Position numbers and translations under genes: made by a program. The notes under the pieces were generated by a model. It was given only the letters and a program-made list of their open reading frames with translations. It was not told the DNA's origin and searched no databases. This document shows positions 45,401 through 57,400 of a stretch of 64,000 bases of DNA, piece by piece. Each line of letters begins with the position of its first letter. Position 1 is the stretch's first letter. Source of the DNA: Symsagittifera roscoffensis (taxonomy: Eukaryota; Xenacoelomorpha; Acoela; Convolutidae); contig NC_087067.1 of assembly GCF_963678635.1 (NCBI RefSeq), positions 34,871,509-34,935,508 on the forward strand, given 5' to 3'.

Positions 45401-48400
45401 AAACCAAATTCGTGATAAGGAGAAAAAAGTGAACAATAAAAAGAAGAAGTTTGAGGAAAAGTTGCTGAAGATGCAAACTGAGCTGCACTCAATTAAAGCA
45501 CAGTATCTAGACAGACATATGCGAACATCAATGACAGCCAATTCTCTTCTCAGAGGACCGAGGTCAAATTCAGCTTCTCAGCAAAAGGTCAATAACCTTG
45601 ACGATGATATCACTGATTTGGAATCTGAAACAATGGAAATTGAAGGGCAAACTGTGCAAATGAGGCAGACTAGAGGTCGAGCTAATGACAGTACGGCACG
45701 ACACGCAATGTCGGGTCAAGTCGTGCCAAAGAGCACCTTCTCGCAACTTTTGGAGCGTCGGAAACGAGAAAGGGAGTCGGCTAACTTGGCGAATGAAGCT
45801 GGTGGTCACAATCACAAACAACATCAACACGAAGCGAAAAGTTGTCAGAGCAAGATGATTAATGTAGCCATAGGCGAAGATGATGAAGGTAACCCGATGT
45901 ACTTAAAAATATCCCTCCGAGGCTCGCGTGAAAACATCCAAGAGCCAGATGACACTACAAAGCCCCCAAAACAAGCAGAGCATAAAAGTCGCGCGCAGAG
46001 CAGATCAATCGCAAAAGAACGCGCCTTGTCTATGGATCTTGCCGACCTTCAAAAACTTACAAATTTCCAGGAAATCGACATCAAAGAACCTGCAAATCAG
46101 TACGAATCTGGTGAAAATTTACTGCAAATGCCTTCAGAAAGCGGGCGGAATATCATGCTGCAAAGGTTCATGAACGACCTTGGAAGGGGTTCGGTTTCTG
46201 ACGTTCGAAGCAACTTCGGTCAAAGCCAAGAAAAACTCTTAACTTCCAATTCTGAAATAAATCTCAAAATTGAGCGTCACTGCGAGGCTGGAGTTCACAT
46301 TGTTAGCCCAAACTCATCGTGCGAAACTCTCAACCTCGAAAAACCTATCAAGGCCAAAGTTGTTTACCACGAGAGTAAACTTAAAGTGGACAGTCATCTA
46401 CACATAGTGGAACCCCTTAATATTGCAAGTGGAAAAGATAAGTCGAATCTCAATTCAAGTCGTCGTTTCAGTGACTACGGTTCAGTGTCTAGTATAACCC
46501 GCGGAACATCCCCGACAACTTTCACTTCCGGAGATAGTGTCTTGGGAAAGCAAGCACATGACGAGAAAAAAGTGCTGAGACGAGTCATCAATGGGCCCAA
46601 TCAGGGATTCAGGCCAAATTCGCAAGTCCTGTCAGCTTACCCTGCATTTAATAGTGGACAAGAACGAAAGCCGAGGCCAAAATCGCTCTATTCTGCTCTT
46701 GAGTTTGACGACGAAAACCGAGAAAACGAGTGGGATTTTCAGCCTCTCAGCTCGGCTCAGTCGGGCCAAATACGAAGACCGTTTGAAGTCAAACAAGCCG
46801 AGGGTCACACCGCGAGAATCGGACCTAAAGTGACTCTAACTGTGACACCTCAAGTAACTGTCACCGCGATTCCAGGACACATACTTGCGGAACGCCCACA
46901 TCTAGTGCCGCGACCTGGAGGTGACGCACATTCACCCTCCGGAAGCTCCAAGTTTCTCAAATTGCGTCGCGAGATGCAGGATAAGCAGCGGCAAAAACCG
47001 GCGGATGTTTCACAATCAAGTATAAGGTCCTACAGCGTGATTTCAAGTCGCGAAGATTTGAAGGAGGCGAATGAAAGTTACTTGCGAAGACGATTGTACT
47101 CCAACCAGCCTTTTTTAGCGGAAGGTTAGTCGTCGAGGATACAGTTGAAAGTTTGTATATTGTCAAAATCGCAAAAACATTTGCTTACTTAACGAGAATT
47201 AGGACTTATGTTCTGCAGCTACTGAAGTAGCTCAAAAAGGGTGGTAAAAGATTGAGCCTTCTCTTGTTTCATAATTTTCAATTCAATTATATAACACATG
47301 TAGAGTTATGTGGATAAAATCATCATTTCTTTTGAATTTTCAGGCGCAATCTCCAACGACTCCCCTGGCGAGCACGAAGTGTTAGTCGACTCGACCGAGA
47401 TGTGGGCGAACAAGGCGGCACGGCAGCAGCGAAGACTGCAGAGCAACAGCAGTGCCAACAGCCGACAACTCCTTCATCACCCGCGTCAGCACGAGCTCAT
47501 AGAAAGTAGCACGCCAAATCCACATCCTCATAATATGACGTCATCAACATCACAGATGATGATGGCGTCACCACAAGACGAGGAGGGAGAGAATGACTTG
47601 GAGATTGCGCAATTTGGAGACACCCAATATCATGACTACCGCGTCATCAGACGAGAACACGTGGTTGACCAATCTACGCCTGATGAAGAACCGACTCCTA
47701 GATTCGTTAAAAGACGACTAAATCCAAACCGAACGAACAAGTACGACAAAAAAAGGATGTCATGGCCGGTGAATAAAGAAGAGATGCTGGTAGCCGAAAT
47801 GGAAAGACAGCCTCTGTTCATAAACAATTATCAGCAGTCGGAGGAATATGTGTTCCCACCTTCAGAGTTGACCGGGCCAGACTCATTTTACGAGCAAATT
47901 GTTATCCAGGAACAATTATTTGATAACGAGTCACAACATCAGGATGCGAAATCTAATCGGTGTGTGGAAAACAATGGACTTGTGGTGAACAACCCGCCAA
48001 AGATATTTTATCTTGGCCGAAATGAAACTGAATCGAGAACCGAGCTAACAACAGGAACTGAAACCGAAGCTTATGACGACGATCTGTTTTCAACTCAAGT
48101 TTACATAGAAACTAAAAGCTTTGATCCCAATGATGCGAAGGATAAAACAAATGCCCCAAACCGAAACATTGAACCCGAGCATTTTCGGTTTCCCTCCGTT
48201 GCGAATCGCTCGGGACTCGATTTGGGTCGTGAGTTTGAAGTGAGTCGGAGCGCAACAAACAGTCGAGGAGGAAGCAATTTGAATCTATCGCGAGCCACGA
48301 GCGACGTTTTTTCAAATCCCAGCGGCCGAAATTTGATTTCTGAGTCGGGTACTTATCGTCACATTGAAGAAGTTTTCACGACAGAGAGTATCATAACCAA

Positions 48401-51400
48401 AGGTCAGGAAAAGAAAACAAAAGCTGGGAAAATACTTGGAAAATGGAAACTGATCAAGAAGAGGGAAAAAATTGCTTCAGATAACAGTGAGCATTACTTA
48501 TCGACACTAGAAGCGTCTGTAACTCCGGGAAGTGGGAAAAAAATAAAGTTTGATAAATCTCTCTCCGCTTCTCAAAACTCTATCGGAAGTGTGAAAAAGT
48601 TGCGTAATCAGGCATCTTCGCCAGTTGAATTCGACGACGGAAAATCTAAAAGACGGAAGAAAGTTAGCTACATTTCCATTTCCCATAACAAAGAGCCTTC
48701 GTTCACGCGACTCGATGGAAGCAACGTTGAACAAAGTCCGAAAACCCCGTCTTCAACAATATCAACACAAACGCCCTGTACAGCTTCGACTCAAACCCAA
48801 AAAGATGAGAACTCGGTTAAAACGACAGAACAACATCTGATAACTCAAAGACACATTACCAGAATTTCCAGTACTTCCAGACATCGAAAAAGTGTGAAAA
48901 ATTCAAGTTCTGACTCCAGTCATAGCGAAAGAAACACAAGTTCAAACTCGGAAGGATTGTCAGATGGTCGTAAAAAATTTAAAAGGGGAAAGTATAGAAA
49001 ATACAGTCGCGAAAATCGAACTACGAAACGAGACAGGTACGGTCGAAAAAGTAAAGGTTCAAAACGGAAAGAGCGTGCGTCTAAAACGACTTCAACTTCT
49101 GGCAGTTCCAGTGATACCAAAAATGCGGGCAAAAGTCCGTCAAAAAAGTTGAAAGATGCCATGACGAACACTGTAAATGAGATCGGCATTCAGACGGACG
49201 AAGTTAAGCAATCGGTTGCCACGGTAACTGATTTGAGGGAGGGCAGGAGTGAAGAAATCGATCTCCCTGGAGACAGAAGCAATGATTTCAACATGCAAGA
49301 TTACCTAAATGAGGTCGCATTGAGCAGCGAAAGTGTACAAACTTTAACGTTTAAGTCCACTCCAGCTAGATTTGAGGCTGAAATTAAATCCAAGGACCCA
49401 CAAATGCGAAACAGAACCGTGAGTTTAGAAAATTTACCGACGACGCGGAGTGACGACCAGAAGCACACGAGGCCAGCAAGTCGGAAAAAAATCTCAAAGC
49501 GACTTTTCGAAGACAAGATTAAAATTTATGAGTTCATGATGTCTCTAGATTCTGTGAAAGTGGAAGAGTATCTGCAAATGCTGCGGGTTGCAGGTACTTC
49601 AGGTGATGTTTTGCAAGCGCTATTGCATGCATTGCAACAGAAAAACCCAGAGTCTATACCTAACGAAGTCATGAGATATTTCGATACAGATTCGTGTGCA
49701 AACCAAACAAGTTCGGGTTTGAAAAGCGGTAAGAAATGGTTTGAAAAGCGAGCAAATGAAAACCCATTGACAAGTTTGAGCTCTTTTGCAACTTTTGGAA
49801 CTTATCTGTCAATAGCTGAAGACGTTTTGAACAAACATCTCAGTGTTTCGGAAGCCGAAAAGGAACAGGTTTTAGAGGCGTTGCGCAAACAGGATTCGAG
49901 TATCCTACCAAAATCTCTAGACCCAATAATTCTTAAAGAAATTGAAAATGCAGCATCTGCACTTGTGCAAGACGAGCAAATAATTGATAGTGACGACACT
50001 ACATCTATACTCGAAAGCGAAAACATGTCTGCAAGCGACTTGCGGAGGCCAGGAACCGCAAATAACTCGACACCAAGTAACTTACTCTCCCATGGTGGCA
50101 GCGAACAGAATCCGAGTCGCGAATCCAGTTCCCTATCGCGGTCATACGACCCAAATCGCTCTCGCGAATCTGCAGATTATAACCCATCGGGACACGATTT
50201 GAAAATGAGTCGAATTGAACGACTTAAACAGAGGTCGATAACTGCGAGTGCCTTGGATGCGTTTACTTCTCATTCACCTGGTCATTCGCCAATCACTCCT
50301 CGTTTCGTTGAAGATAATATACAAGAATCACTCTTGAACAAAAACAACCAACTGGAGCAGACTCCGAGCCATTTCCGAGAAACACCTGAACCAAGTGATT
50401 CGCGTCGAACGTCCAACGCGTCTGAAGGCTTTGCTGAGATTGTCGGAAAAAATCTAAATGGAACCTCGTCCGCAAACCGTGGAGCAGTGACGAGCACTCC
50501 GATTGACCGAGAACTTTATCGATCTGCAAGCGACGACAGGCTTCACGAAACATCACCACCAACAGTTGTACCTTTGTCAAACCTTGACGCTTCAAAACTG
50601 CCAGAAGATGTTCAGAATAAGTTAGCCGCGCAAATTGTAGTAACTGCTGATGCTGAAGATCGTGACGCACTTCTGAGAAAGGCCGAGGCTCAAGAAAGTA
50701 CTATCACTATGATATCGGCACTGGCTGAAAACGGAGACCCAATAGAAATTCGGGACTCTGTGGCGACTTTACTTAGCGAACCAGTGACAAAAGCCATCTT
50801 AGTCGCATCAGATCCGAGTAGGTGTCAAGAAGCTTTGACTAAAATTCCTATCGCGATTATTGCGAATGAGGATACTTCGTGTGAAAATTTCTCGGAAGAA
50901 ATCCGAAGTGATGAGTCGCTGGCGAAACAAATTAAATCTGGAACAAATTGCTCGGCTGTGATTTTTGTGGCCGCCAACGCGTTAATGAATCTAAATAAAG
51001 CGGAGAGAAACTTTTGGCTTGAAAAACTAGGTTTGTACGATGTGATTAAAAATGAAATAAAAGACGCCATAGCTAGAGGCGACATCGATACACTAAGAAA
51101 GCTTTTGCCGGAAGACTGTGCTAAGTTTCTGCTTGAAAACCTTCCGGGAACTAAAGTGAAAAACAGCATTTCAGATGAAATAAAGAGCGAAACTGAGAAT
51201 CCTTTGCAACAACATATGGTTAAGTTTGTCGCTCAAACACTGGTTGAAGAACCGTTGGAACTTACAACTGAAATGCTTTCGACAATTCTTGAAATGGATG
51301 AACTCACTGAGTCTGCGATGCTCGAAGCGATTAATGAAAAGGACGAAGACCGACTACAATCACTCCTGACCAATGAAATAATCGATGCAATTGTCGGTGA

Positions 51401-54400
51401 AATTAGTTCAGAAGCTCTGGTTGAATCCCTCGCTAATGAAGAAAAACTTAATTCTAGAAAAAAAGGCGAACCGAAAAGTCCAAAAAACGCAGGCGAATTT
51501 CATTCATCTCCGAACATGAGCAAAAAGAAAAAGGAACAAAATAAAAGACTTTTGAGCGGAACGGAACCTTCAGAGCCGTGCTTTACAGATCCGTTGTCAG
51601 AAAGCACCGAAGAAATGTCAAAGAGAGGTGGTCCAGAAAAAAGTCAATCTATGATGACACCTCAAAGAATAATTGCCTCGCTACTCTTAGACTGGGAGGG
51701 CGAACAAATTTTAGAATTTGTTTCGGGAATGGACCCCGAAAAACAAAACCAAGTTTTGGACGCAATTACTGGCGGTGACGTTCAAGCGTTGTCTCGCCTC
51801 ATCGAAAAAGACCAAGCCGATAAAATTTTGAAAGATTTCAACCTTGACATAATACCAGTTATTGAAAAAGCCCAAGAAAGATTTAAAGATCCTGAAAAAC
51901 TTCTGGAACACGAAAGTGTCCAAGAAACGCAAAATGTTCTTAATACTTTAGTCGAAACATTCAAGAATGACAAAGAAAACTTGAAAGACATATTAGCCCG
52001 ACTTGACGTTGGGTTAGCTACAAAAATGTTCGATGCACTGAATAGTGGCGATCTAATTGCAGCCAAAGCGTTACTGATTTCTGCTGCGAAAGCAAATGCA
52101 AAATCTAACTTAAGTAAGCATCAAGCACTTTCCGATTCGGCCATTGCATTGAGCTGCCGACCGCGTAGACTTTCGGATACTCTTTTTTCGAAGAGCGAGA
52201 GCGAATTAACCATGAAACCAAAAGTCGCAAATTCAGTCAGCAAAGAAGTTCTGGGCGACTTTTACGAGGAAGCTCAAAAGTTAGGTTCTCAATCCAGAAT
52301 TGTGTATCTCAACGTGGAAGAAACAGTAAACAAGCCAACAGAATCAGGTCCAATGCAAAACGAGGAAACTAGTTCGGAGCCAGTAGATTTAGACATACCG
52401 GATGAATTGGCCGGTATTCTTGAAAAATATGTTCACCCCGATGACGTATTTGGACTTTATGATGCCTATTTACACAATCCTGCCTTGATAGCCGAAAACC
52501 TCCCAGCCGAAGATGTTGAAAAATTATACGAAGACATCAGTGCATATGACGATAGAAGAGAGCAAAAGTTGGCCGATTTGCTCAATGTAGCTGCAGACAC
52601 TTTGAAATCTCTTTTCCCACAAGAAATGGACGACTTAGTGGAAAAAATGCAGCAATCGATGCCTGAACCTGACGACGTGACTACTTTTTGCGATCACGTC
52701 AAAAACGGAGAATTTGAAGAAGCTGCAAAGTACTTGCCGAAAGATATCTTAGAAGAAATGATGGATCATAATCAGAGTTTGCTTGCTGAACAAACAACAA
52801 GCGATACGTCCCGTAGAACAGTTCCGGTGATAGAAGAAGAAAGTGAAGAATGTTCCGACGAGGGGGAAGCAGCAAACCCGTTGGGTATTCTGAAAAAAGA
52901 CGAACCGACAAGCGTCTTGATAAAAAATCCTCATCAAGTGAAGTTTGCATCCGAAGTTTTGGAGTTCAATTTGACAAATCAAACGTTTGAATCTACCAAT
53001 TCCTCTAAAGATAGCTTGATTGTAGGAGAACCAACTCCTAATTATGACAGAGAAATTGCTCATGGAGACGCTGAGACTGGCTTGCATGGACCTTCGGCAG
53101 GGCCGAAAGATGATAAAGAGTTTGAGGAGATTGCTGAGAGAATAGCCGAGTTGGAGGCAAGAATGACACATATCGGTGACAAAGATCCTACACAAATTGA
53201 GAGCGCTAGTCCACGAATTCCATCAAATGCTGGTCAAATGTCACCCGAAAACACCAAAGATGATAACACAACGCGAAATAATTCGAAACCGAGAAAAGTA
53301 AGTGGCTATCAATGAGCTATTATTGCATAAGGAATGCAAAAATTTTGATTCAATTTTGATAAAAGGTGCGACATGTTTATTCTAATAACCTTTTTAAAAA
53401 ATTCAAAAAGATCAATGAATAGTTTTTATACAGTGCTGATTTATATTATCCGGACTTGAAACTTAAGACTTGAAATTTAAAACGCATTTTTTTGAAATTG
53501 ATTTGACTTAAGACTTAACCTGCTCAGAAAAATAGCAAAATTATTATGAAGCAATTTGTTTGCAAAATTTGGGCCCAAAATTTTACCCCAAAAATGGATC
53601 AATTTTTATTATTATCAATATTACGCAAAAACTACCAGTTCAATAGCTAAAATTTTTTTTATCAATGTGAGCCTCTTATGTAGCCAACCAAAATTTAAAA
53701 GTGTTATAAACTAAAAAAAAATTGCCAAAAAATTATTACAAAGCCAAACTGTGAACTGGATTTTGTGCCTGAATGTTTCTGGCTTCCAAAGAAAAGTTTT
53801 TGAATGTGCTAAAAATTTGTCTGAACGAGCAAAGAAAATGAAAAAACAAACAAAGGACAAAGGAAGCGTCTTTGTTGCGGAATCCGCTTACAGTTCACAG
53901 AATGCACAGTTTAGTCTCGTTAAATGGGTGTTTTATTTAGTGAAAATGACACTGTTTGTCTATCAAACAGAAATAAATTAAATTAACAAGGCTTTGGAGA
54001 TAATACCCTTCTTAAATTTTGTTTTGCTAAAAAAGAGAGTCACCTCGACTTAATTCCCGCAGTAATTAATTTGGTAGTTTTGTTAATTATTGATTATCTA
54101 GAAAAAAAGTAATCCGCTTTTGTTGTAAAATTATGGGCACAAGTTTCGCAAAACAAATCTCACATCATATTTATACTGCTAAACTTCTAGGCAAGTTTTG
54201 TCTTTTCATTTTTTGTCTAAAACTAACCCAATTTGAGAAAAACCCGTTTTAAAATCTCATTTTTATGCGTTTTTTCCCGATAATTTAGACCAGCACTGTA
54301 TAATAATTGTTGCAGCCAAGAAGTGACAATACGTTACCAGACAAAAAAAGGTTACCAGGCCAAACTTTATTTACTTCGTGCTTAATATAGCGTGCGCGTG

Positions 54401-57400
54401 TATTAAAAAAGAAAAAGTAACATAGAGGCGAAAATACTTGCAATACAACGCAAACATCTCATCGTAAAGAAGCCGATAAAAATGAGATGGAAACCACCAC
54501 GTCCGAATTTTGAATTAAAAAATGAAAACTTCATTCAATTTAAGAAAAATAGTCAAGAAAAGCGACCAATAGCGTTTCAAAATTTTCATTTACCGAGCGG
54601 CTGCTAATTCGGCAAAATTGGGTAGACACCCGTTGAGACGAAAACAAAGAAAGGCCATAGAAAATTTATGTCACAAAAAATATGGGAAAAAGCTGAATGG
54701 GAAAAAGTCTAGTACCCGACTAGTACCCTCTCGCAAGTGAAAAAAAAATATTTTTTGTTTTTTGATCATTCTAAAGAGTTTTCAATCAAAAAAATGGATC
54801 GACGTTAGAGGGCAGTCGGAACAATCAAGGTTTCGCCCTGATACGCCCAGTTTTTTTATAATTTGAAAATCTTGTGCTATCTTGCTTCAACTATATTTTT
54901 ATTGGAGTACTATGACGTCTTTAGTCGAGGCAATTGGGTGACATAGAAGACGGCGACATCATCCCTCAGTCACTAGATACGAGATCTGTGCAAGAGATAC
55001 CACTCGACCAGTTTGAAGGAGACTCGGAAACTGATCCGAATATTCTTGACGATAATGAGGAAAACAAACAAAAGGACGAGAGAGACAGAGAGAGGTCCAA
55101 TGTGCTGCGAGACATTGACCAATGGCAAACAGGGCAAGAAAGCAAAATGACACCAGCTTCTATGAACGTAAGTTGTGGATAAACATTTCAAACAACACCT
55201 GTCAAGCTCTTGGAAAACTCTTTTCAGCCAGAAATAATCACTGCAGTGTTGAACACAACAGCACGCTTTATCAGCAAAACGACCATTAGTTAGTTAGTGA
55301 CAGCGATTATCGTTCCGACTTTCGTAACGAAAATAACGGAATAATTGTGCTCGGGGTGGGTTTTTTTTTCTTTAGACAAATTTCGACTTTTTAACTAGCC
55401 ATTTTTGACGGGATTTTTTATATCATTATCACTAAGGTATTGTTGTCCTGAGCTTAAATTTGAAAAGATAATTTACCTGTGATCATTTTTCGTAAAGTTA
55501 TGGGGGTTTAAAGATTGCCATTTGGGACAATTAACGGGCGATATATTTCGCGCTATTAACGCGTAAGCGGAGATTTAATCCCTCTTATAAATCGTTCCAA
55601 ATTGTTTGAAGGAAGTTTATTTGCCATAATTGATTTGTTACTAGGAGCGAGATCGATCATTTTGTGCTTTTTATGGCGTGTGGGGTGATGAATTTCACAA
55701 AAAATCTCAAATTAAAAAAAAATTGATTTTTATTTATCACATTAAATTTTTTCATGTTATTACGGCTCCATAGACCTTAGAGGCAGTCGGAACAATCAGG
55801 GCTTCGCCCTGATACGAGCAGTCTTGCTCCCATTGCTTTGCCAATAACTAGAGCATGTATGATGTTATGTGAAAACTCAAAATAGTGCAATTTTGACTAT
55901 TTATATGTCCATTTTAGTTCAAGTCTATTTCATTCACGCTTTTCTTTTTCCTGATCAGGAATGAACAATAAAAAATTGGAGCATCATTAATTTGAAAAAG
56001 AACACCATTAAAAGAATATTAAAAGACGCGTCAAAAAGTTATGTACTCGCCACTGCTATCTAAGGCTTATAAAAGACCACTTGCGGTTGAATAAGCTGAA
56101 CTTGACCATCGATGATCTGTTTAACAACATCGAAGTTTAATTGCACTTAAAGTTTTGAGCAAATTTATGATACGGTATAGGTATTGAATAACACAGAGCA
56201 GCGCAGAACATTAAAATATCACTTTATTATTTCAGATCAGAAAGAACGAGCTGCCTCGGCTGGAGACTGCGAACGAGAATAAACCTTCACCTTCCTTGAC
56301 CTCACCTCGTTCACCGACAACGTCAAAAATACCGAAACTTAAAAACCCACCGACGAGTGGAGAGGGATCGCCGAGACAGTTGAGTAGTGAGAGAAAGTAT
56401 TCACCGAGAAATGAAAGTGGAAAATTAAATCCTAAGACAAGCACAAGTCCCGATGCCAACAAATCTTCAAAGCCGCATACTGGGAACGAAGACCCGCCAA
56501 TAACTAATATAAAAACCAGTACCTCAAAAACACCAAAAAGCAGTTCACAAGATGAACCTTCAAAACCGAATAGTAAAATCTCAGACGAACCGTCAAAAGT
56601 CCCACTTTTCGTGAAAAACTCAAAGCCTCTTCAAAGAATAGATTCAAAAATAAACGAAGATTTGATTCCCTCGGAGTCAAAAGGGCAAACTGAAGCCGAA
56701 AATGACTTGAACTTTGACGAGTTCCGAGAAGATAAAGATTCGAATAGGAATACACCGGAAAACAAAGACAGGCATTCATCGCCAAACAGCTCAATTGATC
56801 TATCGCTTGAAGTGCAAAGTGTTTCCGAGAAAAAAGAGTGCCACGATAATCAGGAAAGCCAAAAAGGAGTTGAACGGCCGGAAAAAACTAATGAAACTTG
56901 CCGACCGTTGAGCTCTGATTCAAGTCAAAATAATACTCCGAGGAAAGAAAAAGATCCAAGATGGGATCCAAAAAATAGACCAGGGCGGGATTCCAAACCG
57001 AAATCTCTAACTTCGTCTTCTATAAATACTCCAGTGAACGAACAAACTTTTGATTTGGAACAAAGAAAAAATCCAGACTCGAAACTAGTTATCGATCCTG
57101 ACAAAAAGTATCAAGATTTTTTGGATAAAATTTTGAATCCAGATAATCAAAAAGAACAAGAATTATCATCCAAAGCCGATTTCCAAAACCCAATAGATGC
57201 CGAAAAAGAATCAAAAAATTTGGATACATTTAAATCCAAAAAGCCCAACTTTGTGAATGCTGAAAAGTTCGACGATAACATCAGTGATTTGTGGCCTGAA
57301 GGAAAACCACGAAAAGATGATGGCTATATAATTGTTAAGGATGCGCCTGCCAGACAGACAGTTGCAGGAAAAACTGCATCGCTGAAAAACACTCAAAAGG

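Noticed and set aside
45179-45830. Minus-strand frames of 120 and 86 codons opposite exon 18
   Set aside because: They are antisense shadows of the coiled-coil coding exon.
50293-53195. Several minus-strand frames up to 148 codons opposite exon 19
   Set aside because: They mirror the codon structure of a true 1,985-codon exon and show no domain or splice context.
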